A DNA stretch of 64,000 nt from Hofstenia miamia. Its lineage: Eukaryota > Xenacoelomorpha > Acoela. The notes under the pieces are model-generated. The model was not told where the DNA came from. It made no database searches and was given only the letters and a program-made list of their open reading frames with translations. Made by a program: the position numbers and the translations under genes. Of the stretch, positions 34,431 to 44,309 are shown one piece after another (position 1 is the first letter of the stretch; each line of letters opens with the position of its first letter). The stretch spans positions 587,441-651,440 of the forward strand of contig SCFE01000017.1 in assembly GCA_004352715.1 (NCBI GenBank), written 5' to 3'.

Positions 34431-35985
34431 CTCTCTATGTGTCAAGGTATCTTCTGATTCAATAATTAAGTGATGATTGTGTGGTTTGATGTGATGTCTA
34501 GTAATGCTGATTTGATTTGCACAGGTGTCTGTAGTAATAGATACCAAGGCAACAGTGTCTACTGTAGCTTGGAGTATAATCCCATTTGTTGTTATTGGTA
34601 TTGTGTTCTTGTTCAGATTTGTTGTCACAAGGACTGTTCCAGTACAGTTGTGAGTTAGTAGTTTAAATCCTCGTCAAAATCTGATTTGAATTCATATATG
34701 TCACTATCATCTGCATAGTAGCAACCTTTGTCTGCAATCAGGTGAATGGTTTTAGTAAAATTAGGACTGTTATGTCCTTTTGTCCTAATTTTCATCTTGT
34801 TTAGGTTGATGGATTTCAGAGTTTTATCGCTGGATGGTGATTCAGACTTAGTGTTTTTGTCCATGGATGGTAAGGAATTTTGTTGTTGTTGGTTTATTGC
34901 TTTTTGGAATAAACATTTTGGTGTTAGTGTTTAATTATATTTAGTTAGCAATTTTGGAGTAGGTATTGAATTGAAGTTTTGCCTCAATGGCTTTCTTAAT
35001 AAACATTGATAGTTTATCTTCTGCACTGTGTATGAATAAATCATGCAATGAATATTCAATAGATGTATGACTATGACTAAGTCTATAGAGGCATTTGATT
35101 TGTAAGATGTACTTCTCAATATCTTCAATTTTCTGGCAGGCTATTTTGAGTACAATTTTGCATTTGCTACATGCCATTGGGGCATGGAAATAGTCATAAA
35201 AATTTTGTATCAATAATTCATAATTTGATTTGATGGACATGTCTAGCATTAAATAGTAATTGTAAGCTTTTCTGGTTAAAAAGCTCTCAAACTGCCAAGC
35301 ACATATTATTGTGCAGCACATTGGGCTATTAGATTCTGTTCATAGAAGAAGAGCCATTCCTCTAATGTAGGAGAAGTGCAGTTGACTTTGCAAGAAATAG
35401 TGTGGAGGCACTAATATTTTTAAGTTTTTGTTGGTTGCTACTGCTTGTAAATTTATTTGGGGGCTTTCAATAGCCTTTAATTTGTTTGTTATCATGTCTA
35501 ATTTGTCATTTAAATTATCTAAAATTGGATGGTTGATTGGTGACTGAGGGAATTGAGCCATTGGTGGTGTTTTTTCATTCATGACAATGTCTGTAGAATG
35601 CAAAGATTTGATATTTTTTGTGACAGTAGGGGACTGATTATCATACTGTCTTGTGCTTTGAGCATTTAAAATTGGTTCTATAGCTTTTGCAGGAGTTTTT
35701 ACCTACTTAAGCTTTCTTCAACTGCTTGTAGATTTCTTATGTAGAACTTAGTGGATTCTACTTGCAGCTAAAGAGTTTTATTTTTTGCTTCTTGACCAAT
35801 TAAATGACTGTTTACTTGTATATTGTGGGAGTTGCATTCTTCTACTTGTTGAAATAGATTAGCAGTAGGTTTGGCTGGTTAGAGTTTGCATTCTTCTAAA
35901 TTGTTTTTTGGCTATCAATGACACTGAAAAGTGGTAGTTCCCAACTGCAATTCCAATTGTAATAAGGTTTGAATTCTTCTCTCAT
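34419..35985 (-). pseudogene. gag: gag and protease remnant of Ty3/gypsy fragment E
   Basis: Minus strand. Coiled-coil N-terminal part at about 35.98-35.45 kb (NLNDKLDMITNKLKAIESP), then capsid (35.4-34.94 kb: FESFLTRKAYNYYLMLDMS, NYELLIQNFYDYFHAPMACS, IEDIEKYILQIKCLYRLSHS). A decayed CCHC knuckle lies near 34.75 kb (SPNFTKTIHLIADKGC, where Cys should precede N and follow PN). The protease near 34.5 kb reads ATVDTVALVSI, in which the active-site DTGA has become DTVA. No RT follows. Opposite in orientation to B and D. Confidence 0.7.
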
Positions 35986-36168
35986 AAAGTTCAGAATCTT
36001 GCTGGTGGTTATTAAAAAGAAGGAAACAAAGACTAATAATAAACTGTGATTTATTTATTTCCTTTGTATACCAAACTAATTATTCCTTTTGATTAATTGT
36101 AAATTCAATTTAAGTGTAGTTAAGACATACTGTTTATCAGCAAGTTGTTTGGCAAAAAGTAATAATGT

Positions 36169-36495
36169 TGTAGAGTCACTTGGGAAAATTTTGTGATTAT
36201 TATTTCTTGATTTTATATTTGCAATTACATCAGTATGACGTAAAGTCTTATTTTGGTTTTAGTTTACAAAAATAATTTAATGTTCCCCTCAATTAGGTGG
36301 TACATATTATTATTGCTCAAATTAAATTGTGAGGGAAAAACATGACATGATTATCATATGATCTTTAGTTGTAAACAAAGACAGGTAATAATTTGAATTG
36401 TATAAATTGAGCAATGATGTAGAAAATGGTTAATAGATTTTATCTAGCTTCAACTACCATTTACCATTTATTTTATTAACTTTTTTTTATATGCA
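36169..36495 (+). repeat. LTR of element D, left copy
   Basis: Starts TGTAGAGTCACTTGGG and matches 39604-39915 through GTGATTATTATTTCTTGATT, GCTACATATTATTATT-type and TTATTTTATTAACTTT blocks. Confidence 0.8.
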
Positions 36496-36699
36496 ATTAA
36501 TGTAGAATCATGCCAACCCACTGTGAGGGTATTATTTAGAGAAAGCTTTTACTTTTCCTAGATTAACCACTAATCAGAGTTGACACTTTTCCGTTTTCTC
36601 TCCTTTATAATAAGTGTGCGGTTTATTAAACTAGTTTAATATGCAAGAGCCTTTGTAGCTACTCAATTAACTCAACTTATTTAGGTAAAGCAGAGAGTT

Positions 36700-37530
36700 T
36701 GGAAGACAGGATCGACACTCAAGAGTAAACGTGCATATCCAGGAACACATCCGCCAGCCGCATCTTACCAATGGAACTGCCAATGTGAGATAGAGAACAA
36801 TAATGGAATGGTAATGTGAATAGCAAACTCAGTGTAATGGGATTGGCGACTACTTAAGAATTTAGTGCATTGATTGTTTTTGTTATTACGAACTAATGCA
36901 ATAAATGAAGTTGTGCAACCTTGCTGCTGAACTAGCTTATTATAAGGCCTTACATGTAATAACCCTACATATAGATATATATCTAATAGCCCTTGATACA
37001 TGTAAACAATCAATGCCATCAGCGGAAAACAGTAACTAGAGGTCGGTCAAAGATCTACTGTATAAAACATTGAGCAACATGTAATGACTATTAAATAAAC
37101 TATGTATAATAAAATATCAGAATACAATCGTAATAACTGTTCAAATGTAAACACTATTAAATCATCAATCGGCATGCAACATAATGAATGTAATAATTAA
37201 CTTGAGTTCATTGGTAAAATAATTGACATGTAAAACCTACAGGCTGTGATAACACTATTGGGCAAGCAATGACAATTAGGAAAGCTATAACAGTAAAAAA
37301 CTCCTATACCTATCCGTAACCTAAGAGCACACCAGGTAACTACAGCTGTCGCCCTCCCCGCTGTGGAATAGCTATTAGGAGGCTGCTCCAGCATACCTTT
37401 AACCGGATGTGGGAACCACCATACAATTACCCTAGCTCGTAGACATTTAGCTTTCCATCAGAATATATAAAATAACCTGACAAAAGAAAATGAATCCAAA
37501 GTAGATTTGCTCATCATTAATTACATCCTG
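36700..37530. repeat. diverged copy of the 17.5-18.45 kb leader block
   Basis: Shares patches such as ACATGT(A/G)AACAATCAAT, TAACCCTACA(C/T)A and the AGACATTTAGCT ... ATATATAA block with 17540-18446 in the same order and direction. Similarity is patchy and boundaries are approximate. The short open frames here are not convincing genes. This block is richer in CpG than the rest of the element. From 37531 to 37879 I see AT-rich sequence with nothing recognised. Confidence 0.5.
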
Positions 37531-37879
37531 TTCAATATATTTATAGCACTTGGTAATAAACAACTAAATACTCGACTAGTACCTGTTAATCTTTCTTGTT
37601 TACAGTTTTTCCCTTGCTTAATATTTCTGCTAAGATTACGCAACGTCAGCGTTAATTTGACTACACTGTTTGACCATCTTTTGTTTTGTCAAATACTGTC
37701 GAGTATAATTTTAGATATAATTGCACAAAACATTTACAAAGTGAAAATAATCAATCCTATCATGATTTACATTTTAATCATTATAATCAATATTAATAAT
37801 ATTAGTCTTTGTTTCCTTCATCTTTTTCTCTCATCTTGACCAATCATGATAGTTTGATAGATTATGTCACAATAAACCC

Positions 37880-39589
37880 TAAAATAAGAAACAATGTCAG
37901 AGACCAAGTTCGCAATTTTCCACTCAGATAATGCCCCACTTAGCGCCAAGAGGTTAATGGAGCAACTCCCAGGATCAACACAAAGATTCTTAGAAATACT
38001 GAAAGTGAATGAAGTGCCAGATAGAAACAAGATTTTCTTTAATTTACAATGACTATCTTATCCAGAATGTGGATACAGACAGTTCACCAAATCAGCTCAC
38101 CAGGTTAAGAAAGAAGGATGAATTGTCCTGATCACTATTTTCAAACAAATTGTGAAGACACCAGAACAATTTTTCAAGGAAGAAGAATTATTGGCTACTT
38201 TGTCAGTGCAGCTTTCTCCAGCCACTTGAGAGCTCACAGAAAGAGTTAATTTACAAAAATTCGGAGGACCTTTAACACCTCCTAGGCCAACACCCCACTG
38301 GTCCATCATGGAGAACAAGAGATTTTTGATGATAGAGCGTGACCCTGAAGAATTTGTTGAGGATCTTGTGATCCAACAAAGAGTTTTAGTTGAATGTATA
38401 GAGAAAGACATCCTAGGGATGATAAAATGGTGCTTAACAGAAATGATTACCAAAGAAGAGCTGGTCATTCCACAGTCCCCAGGGCAACAAGTAGCTCTGG
38501 ATGTAGAGTGTACTACTGCTCATGTAAAAATATCTGCAAACCAAATTGAAGAGTTGCTTTTACAAGGTTTACAAACTAGGTTCTGGGACACATTAAAAAA
38601 GGCAAGAATCAACTATCTGGTTACGATTGGAACTGCCAGTCTTTGAGCAGAATCTGGGTTTTTTTGAATTAGAAAACAACATTCACAAGGAAAACTGGCT
38701 ATGCATACCTCCTCCGTGTATAGAGACTCCATTAGTACAACCCAAGTGGTGAGTAAAGAAAGGCAAGAGGAAAATGGCAACAGATTTACTGGACAAGCTG
38801 AACTTTGTGAGTAGTGGTTCTGAAGTGAACAGACTTAGTCGAACCAAAGAGTAGAAAATTGTGCGTGAAAAACTGATTGAAGGAGGTAATAAAGAAAGAA
38901 TCTTCATTGATGGGAAATTAACTATCCATGACATCTTTAATAAAGGAACCCCAATACATGAGCAACTATGAAAAATTCATGAAAAAATAGCAAGTAGGAC
39001 TGCTTGAGTATTAATTTTATTTCAGGCAGCCAGGGATTTAATGTGGATCAACAATGTTGAGAACATCACCTGATATTATGATGTCACAAAAAGAAAAGAG
39101 ATTATAACAATGCTCTGAGCTGATGTGTCCAATCCCGAGAAAATGTCATTAAATCAAGTTCAAGAATTTTGCTCACTTTTTGCTGATCACGCTACTAGAA
39201 TGGGATCTTTGAGAGATGTTTTTGTACATTTTTACCCAGATATCACAATCAGAGCTGAAGACGCACATACTTCCAACATTGATGCAATGATGACTCTAAT
39301 GATAGCTCTCAAAGGATTCCAGCTGTACAAAAGGTTTTATGACACCTTCACCCGTCAATTAAACAACTTAAGACACAATTACCCAATTAGCTCCCAAATT
39401 CCTGTGCTTCAGTTCTTCATATTAAGAGATGAGGTTGTAACTCAGAGAGAAGTAGTCATGCAAGTCACATGTGAACCCTAGTATGCAGAAGTTCAAGATT
39501 GGGAAGGAGTTTTAGCAATTTAAATGATAAGAGCAACTCAGAAAATAGTCTCAGGACCAGCTCTCCAATTGTTACCACAGAATTAATTT
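37880..39589 (+). pseudogene. unidentified accessory ORF of element D (C-terminal part, best preserved)
   Basis: About 570 codons almost in one frame, interrupted by several stops (TGA and TAG dominate). Blocks: SETKFAIFHSDNAPLSA, RVNLQKFGGPLTPPRPTPHW, FLMIERDPEEFVEDLVIQQR, IKWCLTEMITKEELVIP, LDVECTTAHVKISANQIEEL, INGKLTIHDIFNKG, ARDLMWINNVENITWYYDVT, FVHFYPDITIRAEDAH and MMTLMIALKGFQLYKRFYDT. The same blocks occur in the same order in A and B. It ends right before a polypurine tract and an LTR, so it is the last gene of the element. No transmembrane segment, signal peptide or known enzyme motif seen. Identity unknown. Confidence 0.75.
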
Positions 39590-39603
39590 GAGCAAGGAGG
39601 GCG

Positions 39604-39930
39604 TGTAGAGCCATGTGGGGAAGTTTTGTGATTATTATTTCTTGATTTTATATTTGCAATTACATAAGTATGATATAAAGTTTTAATTTGGTTTTAGTTT
39701 ACAAAAACAATTTAATATCCCCTCAATTAGGTGCTACATATTATTATTACTCAAATTAAACAATGAGGGAACAACATGACATGATTATCACAAGATCTTT
39801 AGTTGTAAGCAAAGAAAGGTAATAATTAGAATTGTATAAATTGATGTAGGAATTTTTATCTAGCTTCAACTACTGTTTATCATTTATTTTATTAACTTTC
39901 TTTTTCAATATGCAAATAACTTGGTAAGTT
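39604..39930 (+). repeat. LTR shared between elements D (3') and C (5')
   Basis: Starts TGTAGAGCCATGTGGGG after a polypurine tract and is followed by leader-type sequence (40.0-40.56 kb) leading to element C. Confidence 0.75.
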
Positions 39931-39999
39931 AAGGCAACAGTTTGGGAGTACTTTCCTCAAATACTGACTCTACGCATAGTGTCTAGAGATCCATCTAGC

Positions 40000-41490
40000 C
40001 CAAATTATGGACCTTTTAGGTTTTGTATACAGCTACATATAGGGAAATAATAAACCTGTCATTCTATTTCAACAAGTACATGCACTGATAACTGATTATA
40101 CTGTGATGATATTATACCATTGGTTAGCATGAATGCATGGTAACTACATGCTATTATTTTGTGAGATGAGAGATAACAATGCAAATGAGATGCTTATTGT
40201 TAGCAATGAGATAGATAATAAATTGTGAGACAATTAGAGTAGCACCATTCACTCAAGTTAAGCACTTCTCTTTTTGGATATCACTTTGGCTGGAAGCCAT
40301 ACAAATTGGTCATCTTGGAGTTTACCTAAAAAGTCTTTGTTACTTTGATAAATTGCCAATGTTTGTTCTAATAAATTCTCTATGTTAATTTACTGGAATC
40401 AGGGCTGTTATAATAAGGTCACTACTACAACCTTCTGCTGTGACAATGAGTTCTATAGTGTAATTAGAGTGCCAGCCCATGATTCCACAATGTGAACTCA
40501 CTACAACTAAGTAATAGTGACATTGTATAAAATCAGCAGATAAGGAAATGTAAACAATGTAAAATTGAAAGACAGGTACATGTTGGCTGTTTAATTATTT
40601 GTGCAAATTACATTATAAATATGATGTAATCAAAGTAGAAAGGGATGAATTAATTTTTACTGGAATAAAGTCAGGTTGTGCACTTTTTATATTTTGCCTC
40701 TAACAATTCATAAAAATAGCAATCAATGCACTAAAATAATTAAGAACACATTGCACACTGAGAACATCCCATTGCACTAAGGGGGTTGGTGAGTCACAGC
40801 TTGATCTCCACCAAGTGGACATTGTTACCAACCAGCCCTTCTCATTTTTTGTTTCATGGCACTGCTTTGGGCCTTGGCCCTGTGAACAGCTGACAATCTA
40901 AAGAAGAATTTATTAGCCTTATTCAATAACAGTTACTGGATACAATTAAATAAATAGGATTGAAGTATAATGGAATTCTGCAGGTAATCCTAGGATGATA
41001 TACTTAGTAATAGTATCTTCTCAATTACTTATATGTCTAGAGCCTGGTACATATTCTACATAGCAACCATGACAGGCACCTGATGCTTGCAAGCAAGAAA
41101 CCAATTATGAGTTAGGATGGATTACTTCTCAGGGAAAGGAATAATAAACAGAATTAAATTGCTAAAGAAGATAACTTCTTATCAAACAAACTCTGTGGAT
41201 GGAGAAGAGTTAAGAACAAACCAGGAAGCCCCAATGTGAGGAAAAATTGAAAAAAAACAATGGATACTGTAAGAAAAATATATTTGTGCTCTAAAAATTA
41301 GTGCAAACAAGAAGGGAACCTGAAGAAAAACCTAAGAGAGATACTACAGTGAATAGCACCATTACCAAAACCTTAAATCAAATGTAGGGAACAAAGAACT
41401 ACTCATAGCCAAAGCCAGAAAATGTTAAATTCAAGAAAAAAGAAAAAACCAGGTCAAAGACTCAGCAACCACCACATGTCAAAGCACTGC
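40000..41490 (+). other. non-coding leader of element C
   Basis: The first half resembles the B leader in order (CATGGTAACTACATG, GAGATAACAA, GACAATTAGAGTAGCACC). The rest up to 41.5 kb has no recognisable coding frame. Confidence 0.5.
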
Positions 41491-41499
41491 AGACGCAAT

Positions 41500-43345
41500 A
41501 AACAGCGTCACTACATGATAGTGAAGTTTCCCTAACAGAATTAGTACTGGAATCAGTACAGATTGAAAATCAATACAAAATATCTGAACTCACAGAAATT
41601 ATAAGGAAGAGAATAGAAGTTAAAACACAATTAAGCTTACAAATCAAACAATTAACACAGTGAATGCTGGAACTAGAATCAATTAATACAGAAAAAGAAA
41701 AATGGATGGACAAAATGAGTAACTGAGCAGAGAAATTTGTTTCAATGGCAAGTACAAATGTTAAAAGAAGCAAATGAAGAAATAAAAAAGTAGAGTAAAA
41801 AATGGCAGGAACTAATGGCTGAAATGCATGAAGAAAATGTCAGATTGAGAGATGAGAATGTAATGAAACAACTAGAAATTGTTAGTCTACCAGACAAAAT
41901 ATGATTGATAATGCTCATCAATGAAAATGAAATAGCAGAAGAGTGGAGACAACTGCAAATTGAAATAACAGAGAGACCAGAAAAATTAAATTGGATAGAG
42001 GCAAAGGAAGAAAAAGAAACTAATAATAACCTACCAGAAACAGAGGAAGAGTTTATCAAGGAATTCATAGAAAAAATTACTAGACAAGTAAAACAAAACT
42101 GTAAACCACAAACAGTAACACAACCAATATTTATAAATTCAATATTCTTGGATGATGATAATGAACAAACACCATTATGCAAAGCAATACTGCCTAATTT
42201 CACAGGAAAAATCAACAACTACTCACCAACTTTCTTGGAATGGTTACAAATATTCAAGATTACCATGAAGTAAAGAAAAGTGACACAAAGTGCAGCAGCA
42301 GCAAGGTTCCAATTATGCCTAAGTGGGGCCACATATCAACACTATTTGGTACTCTATATAAAAATAAAAACAAATTACAAAAATTGATCAGCAAATATAA
42401 AGCTTATTACAATAATGAGAACTTTAAAAGCCAATACCATATGATCCTAAATGGGATAAAAATGAATAGAAAAGATGATTTAAGGAACTACATGTCACAA
42501 GTAGAACAAATGTTAAAACTAAGCTCACAAGAAGAAACTTATGTAAAATATGACATATTCTCACACATATGTAAAGGACTGCTGGAAGCAATAAGACAAC
42601 CATTTCAAATCAAATGTGACACTGAGGATACACTAGAGTGTATGATTAGAAAAGGCCTGGCAATCCAAATAACATTAGAGAATAACACAAGAATCTATGA
42701 ATGAGTAACAATAAACAAAACAATAAGCAACACAGGATCAATGATCAAGAAATTTGGATGTTGATAATAAAAGCAACAAAGAAAAGTCAACAGATAAAGA
42801 TGAATTGATTAAATTGAAATTGAAAGATAGGACTACTAAGAAAATTAGGAAAAGGGACTTTAGATGTCAAACCTGTGGCAACAAAGGTCACACAAAACAG
42901 CAGATTAATCTAATTGAACATGGAAAGGCTTACTATAAGGAAGAAGACTTGATAGAAGAAATTGAAGAAACATCAGAAGAAGAGGAAGATGAAGAAACAA
43001 TAGATGATTTAAACTTAAAAGGCACCTCCTCAAGAAAAAAGTGCACCATTCTAATAATCACTGATCTGATAAAATAAATACATTAACAGTTGTAGTGAAT
43101 GGAGTCATGATAAAGGCAACCATAGACATGGGTGTGGTAATCTCCTTAATAACTGATGGATGTGTTATGAAAATTGGTTTCACAAAAGCAAACTACAGAA
43201 CAAAACCAGCAGACTGATAAACACTTCAGGTGACTACATCAACACAAAGTGCAAACTGGAGAAAATAAAAATCGAAATTGCAAACAAAATGTTCAAACAA
43301 TCATTTGCAGTAATAGACACAGAACTAAACCTGCCACTGTTCAAA
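41500..43345 (+). pseudogene. gag: gag and protease of element C
   Basis: Coiled-coil N-terminus (41.52-42.05 kb: LMAEMHEENVRLRDEN, AEEWRQLQIEITERP), capsid start PLCKAILPNFTGKI, FLEWLQIFKITMK, capsid body in another frame at 42240-42704 (LQKLISKYKAYYNNENF, MILNGIKMNRKDDLRNYMSQ, CKGLLEAIRQPFQI), and a nucleocapsid knuckle FRCQTCGNKGHTKQQ in which the last Cys of CCHC is missing. An acidic stretch follows (EEIEETSEEEEDEETIDD). The protease begins near 43085 with VVVNGVMIKATIDMGVVISL, where the active-site DTG has become DMG. The protease is broken near 43345 by the LINE and resumes at about 47090 (LGNHFLTENN). This is the only copy in the window that keeps capsid and nucleocapsid. Confidence 0.78.
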
Positions 43346-43403
43346 GACTTAGAAAGGTAATTGTTTCTATTCTATATTAACGGGACTATTCAATTGTGTA
43401 ACT

Positions 43404-44309
43404 TTGCGTGATTACAATGTATTAGTTTACCAGACAAACTCAGGATACAATGCCTTTTTGCATTCAATGTGTAAAAGGCAATCAACTCTTACAAATTTGA
43501 GCGGAAACACAATGTGCTCACAGTGCACAAAAGAAAAATATTCGACAGACTGCAATATTTTCAAAAAGAAGGTAGAATCTAATGATGATAGAATCAAATG
43601 TGCGAAATGTAAGCATTTCTTCCATCTTGCATGCACAGGAATAAATGTATCTGTTTTTGAAATTATGCAAGAAAAAGTAAAAATAAAAGGCAGCATTTCT
43701 TGGAATTGTGAGAACTGTATCTCAACTGATGTACATGTAATTGAGGCGGATGTCTCTTACATTAGTACAGCTGTAACTGAAATAAAGAAGTACTCTGATA
43801 TAGTGAAGAATTCTCATCAAGAAAAGATTTCAAGAATAAATTCTAATGATCTAGACAACAAACACAATTATGAAATTAGAATTCGTGGTTTTCCTGAGAG
43901 CGAACATTTATCGCGATCAGAGCGGGCAAATGAGGAAAATGAAAATGTCTGTAAACTGTTTAGTAGTTTAAATAGTAACTTTAATGAAAACCAACTATCT
44001 GACATTACGAGGTTAGGTAAATATGATAAAAATAAAAAGCGGGCTTTACTGGTGAGGCTCAAGGAGCCAATACATGTAAAAACAATTTTAGGAAATGTCA
44101 GTAAGTTGAAAAGTAGTAACCCATTTAACTATAGCGTATATCTGTCCAGAGGTGTTAATAAAAAAGAGTGGGAAATGGAAAACGCTGCTTTAAAGCAAAG
44201 AAAGGAAATGTTAAGGGAAAATAATGTTGAACCAAGGAATTTGCGAATAATAAATTTTCGTCTTCATGAAAGGAAAAATGAAAAATGGATTAACATCCAG
44301 CAAGATTGA
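43404..44309 (+). CDS. LINE ORF1 protein (PHD-like zinc finger, nucleic-acid binding)
   Basis: About 300 codons. The open frame extends 5' of a TTG at 43404 to beyond 43360; the first in-frame ATG is at about 43470, so the true start is uncertain. Residues 35-105 hold Cys/His pairs CSQC, CAKC, HLAC and CENC, a PHD-type arrangement common in CR1-clade ORF1. After a linker comes a domain typical of LINE ORF1: YEIRIRGFPESEHLSRSERA, then DITRLGKYDKNKKRALLVRL, then YSVYLSRGVNKKEWEMEN. It is likely to coat the element RNA. The frame ends at TGA (44307-44309) and stays open in the same frame beyond it, directly into the endonuclease. Confidence 0.75.
   Translation: MRDYNVLVYQTNSGYNAFLHSMCKRQSTLTNLSGNTMCSQCTKEKYSTDCNIFKKKVESNDDRIKCAKCKHFFHLACTGINVSVFEIMQEKVKIKGSISWNCENCISTDVHVIEADVSYISTAVTEIKKYSDIVKNSHQEKISRINSNDLDNKHNYEIRIRGFPESEHLSRSERANEENENVCKLFSSLNSNFNENQLSDITRLGKYDKNKKRALLVRLKEPIHVKTILGNVSKLKSSNPFNYSVYLSRGVNKKEWEMENAALKQRKEMLRENNVEPRNLRIINFRLHERKNEKWINIQQD

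Larger units (their letters stand above)
36169..39930 (+). mobile_element. LTR element D, internally deleted
   Basis: Two similar LTRs 3.4 kb apart in the same orientation. Between them are only a diverged non-coding block (36.7-37.5 kb) and the C-terminal part of the accessory ORF, ending 14 bp before the polypurine tract GAGCAAGGAGGGCG (39590-39603). Gag and pol are absent. Confidence 0.7.

Noticed and set aside
36765-37019. 84-codon minus-strand frame
   Set aside because: Falls in a diverged leader repeat shared with 17.5-18.4 kb, where the corresponding frame is not conserved.
37507-37839. 110-codon Ile/Leu-rich plus-strand frame
   Set aside because: Low-complexity AT-rich sequence between repeat and accessory ORF, no domain seen.
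41742-42218. Minus-strand 158-codon Ser/Cys-rich frame
   Set aside because: Exact antisense of gag of element C.
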